DNA of 64,000 nucleotides from NCBI RefSeq assembly GCF_004664715.2, contig NC_051070.1:41504456-41568455 (forward strand). Reading direction: 5' to 3'. A program made the translations under genes and the position numbers. Shown one piece after another: positions 11,990-23,191 of the stretch. Source of the stretch: Peromyscus leucopus (taxonomy: Eukaryota > Chordata > Mammalia > Rodentia > Cricetidae). Each line of letters starts with the position of its first letter. Positions within the stretch are counted from its first letter, which is position 1. A model generated the notes under the pieces. It worked only from the letters and a program-made list of their open reading frames with translations, was not told where the DNA came from and did no database searches.

Positions 11990-12174
11990 CTTAATTTTTG
12001 TTGTTGCTCTCTTTTTGTTTTGTTGGCTTGTCTTTTAAGAAAATAAGCAAACAAATGGGATTGGTAGGGAGTAAGGGACTATCTGGTAAGAGTTTGGGTG
12101 AGGGATATAATCATAAAAATATTGTATGACATCTCAAAGAACTAATAAAACTAAGAAAAAATGAAAAATAAGCT

Positions 12175-12868
12175 CCCATCAATTTCTGGAGAAACCTCTC
12201 TGAGACAATTGGAGTAGGGTCTAATCTATGAGTATAGCACAATATCATTATCAATCATTTTTGTCAGTTGTATTCTGTTGCACTCTAGCTCTCTGAGCCA
12301 TCCAGCTTCCTGCACCTGACCATCCAGGAAGTATAGAGTTCCCTTTCATAATTTGGGCCTCAATTTAGACTGGTCACTCCCACAAGTTCTGAGCCACCAT
12401 TGTCCAGTGCAATTTTGCAGGCAGGACAGGTTGTGAGTTTTAGGTTTTGTGGCTAGGTTGGAGTCCCAGTCCTACCTCTGGGAGCTTAGCTGGGCTACAG
12501 TAGATGACCAGTTCAGGCTCCATATTCTCCATTGCTAGATGTCCTCACTAGGGTCACTCTCGATTCCAGGATGTTTCCACTGTACTAGGTTTTCACAACT
12601 GATCCTAAATACCCACCTATTCCAGTCATCTCTCTGTTACTCTCTCCTTCTGTCCTTCCATCCCCATCCTGATCCCTCCTATTCACAACCCCATCCACCC
12701 CAATCCACTCACAAAATCTATTCTATTTCCACTTCTGAGGGCGATCTATATTTCAACCCCCACCCACCCCAGACCTTTCCATTTTATCTAACTTTTCTGG
12801 GTCTGGAATTGTAATGTGATTATCCTTTACTTAACAGCAAATATCCATTTATAAGTGAGAATCTACCT
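12175..12868 (-). mobile_element. L1 antisense 3' UTR and ORF2 end
   Basis: C/T-rich antisense 3' UTR ('caatccactcacaaaatcta', 'gatccctcctattcac') ending at 'atccatttataagtgag', the antisense of the last ORF2 codons. It is joined at about 12870-12892 to a sense ORF2 segment, so it is the 3' half of an L1 with a 5' inversion. Confidence 0.7.
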
Positions 12869-12892
12869 ATTTCAAGATCCTGCTTTTCAACG

Positions 12893-13165
12893 TCTGGGCA
12901 TATACCCAAAAACATGCAATCCTACTAAAATAACATTTGTCCAATTATGTCCATAGAGGCTTTATTCATAATAGTCAGAAGCTGGAAATAATCTAGATGC
13001 CCTTCAACTGAAGAATGGACAAAGAAAATGTGGTGTATTTACACAATGGAGTATTACTCAGCTGTTATAAAAAATGGCATCATGAAATTTGCAGACAAAT
13101 GTATGGAATTAGAAAAAAATCATCCTGAGAGAGGCAACCCAGATCCATATATACAAATAAATATG
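12893..13165 (+). mobile_element. Inverted 5' segment of the same L1 (ORF2 3' end)
   Basis: Sense ORF2 3' end: 'gcatatacccaaaaacatgc', 'ctagatgcccttcaactgaa', 'gtattactcagctgttata' and 'catcctgagagaggcaaccc'. It stops just upstream, in L1 coordinates, of where the antisense part ends. That is the pattern twin priming leaves. Confidence 0.75.
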
Positions 13166-13390
13166 ATGATTAAGTGACTTCGTTGTACTGCTTTCTAAGA
13201 TAATATTTTTTTAAATAAAAATGTTGATAGGTATAATTCACTGAATAAAAACTTATGTGCCCATTGAAAGTAGAGTATAGAACCAAAGCATGATACATCT
13301 ATTCAAATAGTAACTAATTATCAATGAAAGAATAAACTTGTGATATGTACAACAAGGTGGATCTGAAAATGATTGTGTGTAGTTGGAAGT

Positions 13391-13759
13391 TGTCCTGTGT
13401 CCCTCCTGGTCCACCCTCAGGACAAATCTCTCACCCACAGTACAAGAAACTTTTAAAACAAATAATCACATAGAGGCTTAATATTATTTATAACTGCTTG
13501 GCCATTAGCTCAGGCTGCTGACTAGCTCTTACACTTAAATTAACCCATAATTCTTATCTATGATTAGCCACAAAGCTTGGTACCTTTTCTTAATTCTGCT
13601 ATGTCATCTTGCTTCCTCTGTGTCTGCTGGCAACTCCTGACTCTGCTCTTCCTTTTCCCAGTATTCCTTTAGTCTGCTCTCCCTGTCTATACTTCCTGCC
13701 TGGCTACTTGGCAATCAGTGTTTTATTAAACTACTGTATACGAACATTATCCCACAGCA
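13391..13759 (-). mobile_element. LTR-B, apparent solo LTR
   Basis: Matches the left LTR of the composite at 20359-20677: 'cttaaattaacccat', 'atacttcctgcctggctac', 'gcttatcta'-like text and 'gaggcttaatattattta'. On the minus strand it starts TGCTGTGGGATAA (plus 3' end 13759), with no adjoining internal sequence on that side. The left border is approximate and I see no target duplication. Confidence 0.65.
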
Positions 13760-14185
13760 ATTGTGTTTAGAAAGTACTTTAGAAAAATCGATAGCATGGT
13801 ATATGATTTGATTTACGTGAAATCTTAACAAAAGCCAATTAATAGTAGCTGAAAATAAATGAGTGATTATCGGGGAGAGGGAATGTTGAGAATAAAGGTA
13901 TGGGAAAGAAATGATTGAAAGAGAGGTTTGTTAAGTACATTTTTTCCTGTTCTGAAATTGCAAGATAATGGTGATCTGAATAATATGGACAATGCCATGA
14001 CCCCAGTTGGCGTGCCAATGAGGTCAAGGAAAATTTCACATAGCCCTACTCATAGATGAAGAGGTACAGGTGGTCAAATGCTACTGAGAGTAGGAAAATG
14101 AGTCTCATCTAGAGAATTGTTCACACGTAAATCATCTAATTCTCAGTTTTTATCACTCACCTTACATATAAAACCAATACTAAAA
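13760..14185. other. Unassigned stretch
   Basis: No recognised element. A minus-strand 66-codon frame at 13839-14039 has no recognisable domain. Confidence 0.3.
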
Positions 14186-14380
14186 AGACTAAATACATTA
14201 TATATACATGTGTGAATGTATATTATGTATGTATAACAGGTGTAAGCAATCATGAATTTGGGAGGGAGAGTTCAGACAATGGAGTAGTTTGAGAGTAAAG
14301 GATGGGATAGGAGCCATAGAGATGGAGGGCTGATATATGATTTCACAAAAATGAAATACAAATTTTAAAAAGGGACAAGT
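14186..14380 (+). mobile_element. L1 3' tail with TA/TG-rich head
   Basis: An alternating TA/TG patch followed by 'gaatttgggagggagag', 'aaggatgggataggagcc', 'tgatttcacaaaaatgaaat' and an A-rich end. It resembles the tails at 25985-26185, 36093-36285 and 63112-63270. Confidence 0.5.
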
Positions 14381-14595
14381 TTAAATAGCAAATGACAAAG
14401 AAATGAGGATTTTGATGCCAGTCTTTGGAGCACGGTCAAACTACAGGGAGTACATATATAAATAAAACTGACTCTGCCTCTCCAGCCTTCTAACTCATGC
14501 TTCCTTGCTCTATCCCTTAAGAAACAAACAGGCAAATAAAAATGTAAATAAACAAAAGAACAACAACAAAAAAAAAACTAAAAAGAGAGGAAGAA

Positions 14596-14596
<1 letters not shown>

Positions 14597-14635
<39 letters not shown>

Positions 14636-14656
14636 CACATCACATCACATCACATA
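14597..14656. repeat. (CA)n followed by (CACAT)n
   Basis: About 18 CA units pass into four or five CACAT units, a compound microsatellite. It follows an A-rich region with 'caacaacaaaaaaaaa'. Confidence 0.98.
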
Positions 14657-14679
14657 AAAACATAAAACCAGAAACTTTA

Positions 14680-17085
14680 ATATCCAACCCAAAGACCAGT
14701 AAATTAAAAATTTCTCAAATGCTTGGTGGGTTTGGGGTCTACCTTTAAATGTGGGTTATAATTCCAGTGAGACTCCATTGAGAAAATTGACTTATCATTT
14801 GTGAGCAGTTGGCAATTAGACATAGTCTTTGATTAAGGGAGGATCTCATATCCCCTTCACTCTATCAATACAGGGATCCCATGTGGCTAGGTCTTGTCCA
14901 GACCCTATACATGCTACCACAGTCTTTTAGGTCTTTTAGTCCTTATGGGCATCAGCTCTCTTGTGTCTGAAAGATACTATATTCTTGGTGTCATTTGTCC
15001 ATTCTAACTCATACAGTCTTTCTGCTTCCTCCTCCCTGATCCTCAAGGGAACAGGTTTACTAAAGACATCCCCATTTTGGACTAAGTATTTCAAGATCTC
15101 TTATTCTCCGCACATTGTGAATTTGTGGGACTCTGTATTAGTCACTATCTACTACTACAGGAAAAAAATTTTCTCTGATGAAGGCTTAGTGATAGATACA
15201 CTGATCTGAGTATAGCAGAATGTCAGTAGGAAATATATTATTGCTATGTACTGTTACCAGAACAATAGAGTTTAGTTTCTCCCTCTGTCCATGGTCTAGC
15301 TAATCTTAGTTTCTTGGTTAATCAAACAGTGTCAATCATGGGTTATATCTCATGGAGTGGGCTTTAAATCCAGTCAGATAATGATCTGGTAATACCACAA
15401 TATTTGTGCCATTATTGTCTCAGTGTATCAGGCAGGCGGGTTGCCATTGTAGACAGAAGGCTTTGTAACTGGGGTGATGTTTACCTTTCTCCTCTGGTAG
15501 TGTTCAGAGTATCTTCCAATCAGCATACATGAAGGCTCTAATTAGGCACAAACTTAACTTCTCCACATTCAATGAATTATATGTGTTTTCTTCAGCAATA
15601 GGCCCTTTCCATCAGCTTGTCAAAAGCAATCAATACCCAATGACAACAGCCTGAGTTGTTTGCAGGGTTTCATGGAGACCTTTTGGCTAACAACTCGATT
15701 TGATATAACCCATTCATTGGAATTTCACCATATCTATTTGGGGCTGTGTATCCCCTGTTATTTGGTGACTCCATTCTGGTTTATTTTACGTACATATATT
15801 TTTAGGAAAAGTCTAATTTAGTAGGTGTCTACCCAACTTCTCAATTGGCCCCTAGTCTTAGCTGTCACTCCTTGCACTCCCTCACATACACTCCTCTGTC
15901 TCCCTAAAGTTTAATCATTCAAACCCAGGCTGCCCAGTCTCTCCATATTCTATTTCCCTTTCCCTGGGAGATCATCCCATCCTCCAGTTTCTTAAAATGC
16001 ACCTAACCACTGTGGTAGTAAGGACTGCAGTGTTCATATCAAAGACATAAAAGCTAACATCCATATATAAAAGAATATAAGCTTTCTTTGTCTTTTGGGG
16101 ATTGGGATATGTAACTCAGGATGATTCTTTTTTCCAGTTCCATCCATTAACCTGAAAATATTATCTCTCTTTTTCTATACAGCTCAATCCTATTATATTG
16201 TGTAAATGTAGCAAATTTTCATTATCCATCTGTCTTAGAGTTTCTATTGCTGTGAAGAGACAACATGGCCACAGCAACACTTATAGGGAAAGTTTTTAAT
16301 TGAGAGGACTCACTTGCAGTTTCCAAGGTTCAATCCATGAAGAGGAGCTTGGCAACATGCAGATAGATGTGGTTCTGGATGAGTAACTGAGAGTCCTACA
16401 TCTTAAGGCAACAGGAAGTCAACTGAGATACTGGGCCTTATCCTGAGAATAGGAAACCTCAAAGCCCACACCCACAATGGCATACTTCCGTCAACAAGGC
16501 CATACCCAATCCAACAAAGGTACACCTTCCAATAGTGCCACTCTTTATGAGATTATGGAAGCCAATTACATTCAAACAACTACACCATCTATCAACTGAT
16601 AGATATCTAGGCTCTTTCCAGTTTTAGGCTATTATGAATAGAGCAAAAATGAACATGGATTAGGAAGTGCTTATGTAAAAGGATGTAGAGTCCTTTGGGT
16701 ATACAACCAATAGTGGTATAGTTGAGTCTTGAGATAGATCTATTCCAAGAATCTTGAGGAAGGGCCATACTGATTCCTACTGTGGCCATATAAGTTTGCT
16801 TGTCCATCAGCAATGGATATGCATTTCCCTACATATATCTTTGCCAGCATGAACTGTCATTTGTTTTAATGACCTTGACTTTTCTTATAAGAGGTGAAAA
16901 CTCTTAAGTTTCTATTTGCAATTCCCTAAAGACTGAAGATGGTATGTAATTCTTTAAGTGTTTCTCAGCCATTTGAGTTTCAAGTTTTGAAAACTGTCTC
17001 TTTAGTTCTGTTTACCATTTTTAATTGGGTTATTTATTTTCTTGATGACCATTTTTCTAGTTATTTATATTTAAGATATTAACTT
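14680..17085 (-). mobile_element. Antisense L1 (3' UTR and ORF2 3' end), split by an LTR
   Basis: Long antisense L1. Its 3' UTR runs from about 14680 to 16060 ('tcttcagcaataggcccttt', 'ggagaccttttggctaac', 'tattctatttccctttccc'). The ORF2 3' end follows ('gtaactcaggatgattc', 'ccagttccatccatta', then after the LTR 'gatatctaggctctttcca'). It is decayed, with several small deletions. An ORR1 LTR sits at 16231-16584. Confidence 0.75.
16231..16584 (-). mobile_element. ORR1-type MaLR solo LTR with 5-bp target duplication
   Basis: Begins TGTCTTAGAGTTTCTATTGC and ends 'caaacaactaca', with perfect 5-bp 'ccatc' at 16226-16230 and 16585-16589. The L1 text reads straight across when the LTR is removed. 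The orientation is minus relative to the LTR consensus. 354 bp, within the usual ORR1 LTR range, with no internal region: a solo LTR. Confidence 0.92.
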
Positions 17086-17089
17086 TCCT

Positions 17090-18066
17090 TTTAATTAGTA
17101 AATTTTTCATTCTTCTTTTATATATTACATACCAATCACAGTCTTCTCCTTTACTCCTCAAATTCTCCACCTTTACCTCCCCTCTCCCCAAGATGGAACC
17201 CCCTTCACCTCCACTCAGAAAAGAGAAAGGCTCCCAGGGACATTAACCAAACATGGAATAACAGTCTAAAATAATACCAGGAAAATCCTATCACATTAAG
17301 GCTAGAAAAAGTAACCTAATAGGAGGAAAATGGTCCCACCAGTAGGGAAAAGAGTCAGAGACAGACCCTGCTTCTTCTTTAATGAATCCCACCAAAATAC
17401 AAATCTATCCAGCCATAAGATACATGCAGAGGACCTAGGTCAGATGCCTCCAAGTTCCCTGATAGTTGTGAGCCACCATGAGTCCCACTCACATGTTTCT
17501 GTGGACCCTGTTCTTGTGTTTCTGACCCTTCTGGTCCCTCCAATCTTTTCTTCAGCTCCTTCACATGATGTCCCAAGCTCTGCCTAATATTTGGGTGTGG
17601 GACTCTATCTGTTTTCATCAGTTGCTGGGTGAAGTATCTCTGGTTTCTTTGAGGACCATTCTGCTGGGTTCCTGTCCTATTTTAACATTCAGCAGGAAAG
17701 ATACACTGTAGATGGAAGATTTTGTGGCTGGTTACTATACAAATGCTTCCATTCAGAAGTTGCCTGGCTGCTGGCTTAATTTCAGTGGCCCTCATTACTA
17801 GGAATCTCTACTAGGGTTACTCTTGTAGATTCAGTGGAGTTTCCATTGCACTAGGTTTCCACCTCATCCTTAAATTTTGCTCCAATTTCAGTTGCTTCTT
17901 CCAGTATTTTATTGCTCCCCATCTACACCCGATTGCTCCTGTTGCCAACCCCACCAAAGCCCAATCCACCTGCAAAATCTATTGTATTTCCCCTTCCTGC
18001 AGAGATCCTTGCATCCTCCATTAAGCTTTTCTAGGTATTGAGCCTTTCTGGATCTCTGGACCTTGC
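17090..18066 (-). mobile_element. Antisense L1 3' UTR, older copy
   Basis: 'acataccaatcacagtctt' marks the 3' end. 'cagttgctgggtgaag', 'tcactctt'-type text and 'cccaatccacctgcaaaatc' follow as antisense 3' UTR. It is interrupted at about 18066 by a second, less decayed antisense L1. Confidence 0.65.
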
Positions 18067-19718
18067 CATAATTAATATATCAACCATGGATTACCCTGTC
18101 CTCCCTCCTTCCACCCCTATCTCTCCCCCCCACCTCACTCCCCATTCCCACCTCCTCCAAGGCAAAGTCTCCCCTGGGGAGTCAGGAGAACGAGGCACAT
18201 TCAGTTGAGGCAGGTCCAATCCCCTCCTCCCTGTACCAACACTGAGCAAAATGTCTCAGCATAGGCACTAAGTTCCAAAGAGCTGGCTCATGCACTAAGG
18301 ACAGGTCCAGGTCTCACTGCCTGGGGCCCCCCTAAGCAGTTCAAGATAAACAACTGTCTCACTTATCCAGAGGGCCTAGTCTAGTCCCTGGGGCCTCCTC
18401 AGCTCTTGGTTCATTGTTCATGTATTTCCACTAGTTTGGATAGTTATCTCTGTACTTTTTCCAATCATGGCCTTGATATCTCTTGCTCATATAATCCCTC
18501 CTCTCTCTTGTCAATTGGACTCCTGGAGCTCCACCTGGGGCTTGGCTGTGGATCTCTGCATCCACTTCCATCAGTCACTGGATGAGGGTTCTATCATGAC
18601 AGAGTGTTTAGCCATTCGACCACCAGAGTAGGTCAGTTCAGGCATCCTCTTGATCATTGCCAGTAGTCTATAGTGGAGTCATCTTTGTGGATTCCTGGGG
18701 ACCTCTCTATCACTCTGCTTCTTCCTATTCCCATGGTATCTTCATTTATCATGGTATCTCTTTCTTTGCTCTCCCACTCTCTTCCTGATCCAGCTAGGAT
18801 CTCCTGCTGCCCTAAGCTCTCTTTCTGCCAACACTTGCCCTCAATTGCCCTTCATCAACCCCAGTTTGCTCATGTAGATCTCATCCATTTCTCTATTGCT
18901 TTGTGATCCCTGTGCCTTTCCTAGGGTCCTCTTTACTAGCTAGCCTCCCTGGAGCAGTGAGTTGCAGTCTGGTTATCCCTTGGCTTTACACCTAGTATCC
19001 ACTTATGAGTGAATACATACCATGTTTGTCTTTCTGAGTCTGGGTTACCTCACTCAGGATGATATTTTCTAGTTCTATCCATTTGACTTCAAACCTCATG
19101 ATGTCATTGTTTTTCTCTACTGAGTAGCACTCCATTGTGTATATGTACCACATTTTCTTTATCCATTCTTCAGTTGAAGGCCATGTAGGTTGTTTCCAGG
19201 TTCTGACTATTATGAATTAATGCTGCTATGAACATAGTTGAGCATGTGTCCTTGTGGTATGATTGAGCATTCCTTGGGTATATGGCCAAGAGTAGTATAC
19301 TTGGGTCTTGAGGGAGATTGATTCCCAATTTTCTGAGAAAGTACCATACTGATTTCCAAAGTGGCTGTACAAGTTTGCATTCCCACCAACAGTGGAGGAG
19401 TGTTCCCCTTGCTCCACATAAGCTATCTTCAGTGTTTTTGATCTTAGCCATTCTAACAGGTATAAGATGGTATCTCAGAGTCATTTTGATTTGCATTTCC
19501 CTGATGACTAAGAATGTTGGCATTTCCTTATATGTCTTTCAGCCATTTGAGCTTCTTCTGTTGAGAATTCTCTGCTTAGCTCTATAGCCCATTTTTAAAT
19601 TGAATTATTTGGTGTTTTGATGCCTAGTTTCTTGAGTTTTATATATTCTGGATATCAACCCTCTGTCAGATGTGGGGTTGATGAAGATCTTTTCCCATTC
19701 TGTAGTCTGTCATTTCCA
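18067..19718 (-). mobile_element. Antisense L1, 3' UTR and ORF2 C-terminal part
   Basis: 3' UTR with 'ggactcctggagctccacc', 'gctgtggatctctgcatcc' and 'atgtagatctcatccatttc'. Then ORF2: 'gtgaatacataccatgtttg', 'cattcttcagttgaaggcc', 'tgatttgcatttccctgatg'. It closely parallels 44858-46343 but extends further 5'. At 19718 it switches abruptly to sense L1 sequence. Confidence 0.88.
19000..19718 (-). pseudogene. L1 ORF2 C-terminal remnant
   Basis: Minus-strand peptide with ORF2 C-terminal landmarks: IREMQIKMTLRYHLIPVRMA, then MAKIKNTEDSL, HCWWECKLVQPLWKSVWYFL and KLGINLPQDPSIL. The usual short segment between the SL and GARGTLL parts is missing in frame. Reading frame is lost after MFIAAL, where it shifts to a frame ending at 19170. 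In intact L1s this protein is the endonuclease/reverse transcriptase; neither catalytic domain is present, so this is a dead fragment. Confidence 0.85.
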
Positions 19719-20072
19719 AAATTGTACAACGGAAAAAAGAAAGCATCTTCAACAAATGGTGGTGGCATGGATGTCTAAATGTAGAAGATTGCAAATAGAT
19801 CCATATCTGTTACCATACACAAAACTTAAGTCCAAGTAAATCAAAGACCTCAACATGAATCCATTCACTCTGAACCCAAAAGAAGAGAAAGTAGGAAGTA
19901 GTCTTGAATGCATTGGCACTGGAGATCACTTCCTATATATATTCATATATATCACTGGTGATATATATATCACCAGTAGCACAGACACTGAGATCAACAA
20001 TTAATAAATGGGACCTCTTAAAACTAAGAAGCTTTTGTAGGGCAAAGAACATGATCAATAAGAGAAAATAAC
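19719..20072 (+). mobile_element. Inverted 5' segment of the antisense L1
   Basis: Sense ORF2 sequence: 'gtacaacggaaaaaagaaag', 'cttcaacaaatggtggtgg', 'gtccaagtaaatcaaagacc' and 'gaagcttttgtagggcaaag'. It ends at 'aacagcct', the L1 position at which the antisense part begins ('gacagactacagaatggg' on its sense strand). The two halves abut in L1 coordinates, as twin priming predicts. Confidence 0.9.
19954..19977. repeat. 24-bp perfect palindrome
   Basis: 'actggtga', an alternating TA core and 'tcaccagt' form a perfect inverted repeat with no spacer. It lies where L1 normally reads from 'cttcctaa' into 'cccagtagcac', so the stem was created by a local TA expansion or templated copying. Confidence 0.95.
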
Positions 20073-20076
20073 AGCC

Positions 20077-20358
20077 TTATTAAGAATTTTTTATTCATTT
20101 TACATACCAATCACAAATCTCCTTCTTCCCTCTTCCCACCCCTCCAGCCTCCCCCTACAACCCCTATCCATTCCCTCCTACAAGAAGGTAAGGCCTACCT
20201 CCCACAGTGAGTCAGCAGATCCTGGTATATTCAGTAAAGGCAGGTTCAAGCCTGTCTCCCTGCCTCAAGGTTGTGCCAGGTGTCCCACCATAGGTAGTAG
20301 GCTCCAAAAAGCCAGCTTATGTACCAGGGATGGATCCTGATCCTACTGACAGGGGGCC
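20077..20358 (-). mobile_element. Antisense L1 3' UTR, left part of an interrupted copy
   Basis: Starts with T-rich 'gaattttttattcattttac' (the L1 3' end) and continues as antisense 3' UTR to 'ctactgacagggggcc'. The same L1 resumes at 23498 on the far side of the retroelement. Confidence 0.8.
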
Positions 20359-20677
20359 TGTTGCTGGAGGGCTTCTCTCCAGGTTCCACCAAGCCCCGCA
20401 ATCCCACAATCCATGTATAAAATAATCACTCTGACGCTTATATTACTTACAAAATATGTGATCGTGGCAGGCTTCTTGCTAACTGTTCTTATATCTTAAA
20501 TTAACCCATTTCTATAAATCTATCCCTTGCCACATGGCTGGTGGCTTACTGGTATCTTTACTTGCTGCTTGTCCTGGCAGTGGCTGGCAGTGCCTCCCCT
20601 CCTTCTTCCTGTTCCCTCAATTCTCCTCTCTCCTTGTCCCACCTATACTTCCTGCCTGGTCACTGGCCAGTGTTCCC
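20359..20677 (-). mobile_element. LTR-B of the composite
   Basis: Shares 'cttaaattaacccat' and 'atacttcctgcctgg' with the solo copy at 13391-13759. Its minus-strand 5' end appears about 45 bp shorter than that copy: the bases corresponding to 'aacattatcccacagca' are missing. A pyrimidine run (20677-20692), the complement of a degenerate purine tract, follows. Its minus-strand 3' end is CA at 20359-20360. Confidence 0.65.
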
Positions 20678-23191
20678 TTTTCTTCTTTTTTTAAAAAGGA
20701 AGGTTTTAACTTTAACATGGTAAAATTACATATGACAAAACGATTATTGAGCAAGAATTACAATTATAATATTAAAGAAGATGTCCTACCTTATATTTGT
20801 GAGTTTAAGGTTTTATATCTAACTTATCTTTTATCATAACTGAGGAAATTGCAACTATCTAGTCTTCAACCATATCAAAGACCTCAGAAGGATATAATAT
20901 TACCTGAGAAATGGGAGAAGGATGTAAGCAACTTTTGGCAGTCTTACAGGGCAGACAGAGACAGCTGACAGCCTGGACAGTCACTTAATGTTCCTTTGTA
21001 AAGTTGGGGCATCTGTCTTTAGCTCACAGGCTTAGAGTCTCTCCGTCATTTATTTCTGTGTCCTGTAGATTGTCTGGCAGTTTTCTCTGTGAAGCAGGAA
21101 CCTGAAAGACCATCTTGTCAAGCAAAGTTTAGTGGTCATCCTTCCATGGGTCTTGCATGTCCAGTCGATCAAGCAGTCCAGGCAAGAACAGTTTCTTGTC
21201 CAAATGGCTGTCTTTGCCAAGGTGAAGATAAACTCCATATGGAGTGTCTTTGATGCCCATCCTCCTCCCTGAAGTAAATCCAGTGCTACCAGGAGCAGAC
21301 ATGTCTCACTGTCCAGAATGTCTAAATTTTTAAAATATTTTAAAGGTCATATTCTGTAGGTCTTTGAAGTGTTTGAAGACTACCTATCTATCTGAAATAT
21401 ATCTATATATACCTAGAAGACTTATCTAACATGGCTATAAATATGATTATCATAAATGACTAATTATTAATCTATTTCTTAATTATCCATTACAATTTTA
21501 AATGAGTAACATAAACATAATACCTCAAACAAGAATAGAAATATATATATTTACAGGATAACAAAATTAACTTCAAGTTTGTATCAATAAACTAAAATTT
21601 ATACCAATGTAAAACATTTTAAACATAAACTAAAATCTATACCAAAATGTAAAACATTTTAAACAAGTTGTTGTTCTTTAAAAGTAGGTTCATTAATCTA
21701 CCCTTTTTCTCATCATCTCTATATCCTATATATCTATATCATATCCCCTTTTCTTTTTTAGAAAGAGATCACATTCATAATCAACCTGTTTTAAATAAAA
21801 ATATTGGATTTTCTCTGTCCTACACCAGAGGGCTCTTCAGATTTGGGACATAAGAATCTCTTAACCATTTAAAAAAATATGTCTGGGTTTAGAGGGGGAG
21901 TGAGCCAATTCCACCTCTAAAGCCAGCTTGGTATATTTGGGAATTTGGGCGAAGCATCTCTTACTACTTCCTGCTGGAGGGGGGCTCTGTATCTTTTGGG
22001 GACGCAAAGAAAATTTTAGGCCTATGGGGTAGTCCGTGAGGCTGTATTGTGTGAGCCAGTTGCCTTCAAACCGCTCTGGATGTTAGATTATCTAGGCCTA
22101 GGGGTCATCAGAGACCTTTCAGGGGGTCTTGGCTGGTGAAACCTGATGTCTCTTAATCTGGAACAAATCCATACCCTCTGGCTTTCTGTGGAAACAAAAG
22201 CAGAACCTCTTTTCCAAAGCAACATATCCTTACATCCAAATTTTGAAGTCAAGGTACCTTTAAAATATACATATTGGTTTAATTCAACATCTTTTTTGAT
22301 CAAATGTTTTTTTTTTTCAGTCAAAAATTCCAAAGACAACACAATCCAGATTCTCTGTGTAATATTCCTCTTTACGTGGCTTTTTATATTAATTTATTTT
22401 TTGTCTCTTTCAAGCCTACATATATTTTACACACATTGTAAACTATTTTATCTGAATCAGTCTTATTGTGAGCCTATTGCTTTAAACTGCAGCATTCTAA
22501 GACTGAAATGGTGTTGTGGTTGATGGCTCCGCCCACTTCAGCTTCTCAACGTGGTGTTTTCTGCCAGTTCTGTGAGCCATCAAGTCTCAGAAATAGTGGG
22601 TCTATGCTTTTATCAAAGCAGCATGTAGCCCAGAAACCCTTTTTTTAAAATGCTAGTAAAGACTAAATCTACCACACAGCATAATGTACCACTGGCAGAC
22701 GCCTCTTTACCACCATACTGCCGGTTAAAAGCACATGCCAGGAACCTGCCAGTAGTTCAAACCCACGTTTTGCGTTGTCTAGTTGCCTTATGAGACATGA
22801 AGCAGGAACCTGGTTTGGGCTCTGTTTAGAATTGGTTATTAAATATTCTCAGGTTTAAGGTGGAAACTGGAGCCGTTGGGATTGAAGACTAGCTGTTATA
22901 GTTACAAATTAGTAAATATATATCTTAGATAGAACACACTAAGTATTAGATTCAGGTACTTTAGGATAGGATGCCTTTTGGAATGATCTTTATAACGTGC
23001 CATTTACCTATGCTCTATACTTCTCTGGATTTTAGTATGTGTTTCTTGCTTGATATTGTTTGCATTGGTTGTAGTTCCACCTTATCTAGGTCATTATCCC
23101 TCATTATACCTGGACAATACTTGATAACCATTCCTTTGTATATAGCCTTGTATTAGTTTAGAACCTTCTTATTTAGACAAAAATGGGGAGA
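20678..23191. mobile_element. Internal region of the composite
   Basis: Left third (20690-21660) matches 1990-2900 of the first element and so belongs to a minus-oriented copy. Right end (22905-23191) is the reverse complement of 1628-1960 and so belongs to a plus-oriented copy ending in the purine tract 23176-23191. The change-over lies between about 21660 and 22870, where I have no partner sequence in this window. No coding homology. Confidence 0.6.

Larger units (their letters stand above)
10770..12165 (+). mobile_element. L1 (Lx-like) 3' UTR, interrupted
   Basis: Sense 3' UTR pieces: 'gaagatggtgattaacac', 'aggcatgaagtcctactc', 'gacaattgataagtg' and 'aatatataggcagtac' up to about 11080. 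The 3' end resumes at about 11990 with 'gggattggtagggag', 'aatattgtatgacatctc' and 'aaagaactaataaaac'. The middle is an antisense L1 segment. No coding sequence. Confidence 0.7.

Noticed and set aside
19170..19523. Possible small L1-related gene on the minus strand
   Set aside because: It is a frameshifted C-terminal piece of ORF2 without catalytic domains.
20534..20839. 101-codon plus frame with a hydrophobic start resembling a signal peptide
   Set aside because: It starts inside LTR-B and runs across the LTR border into retroelement internal sequence; the same region in other copies is not open.
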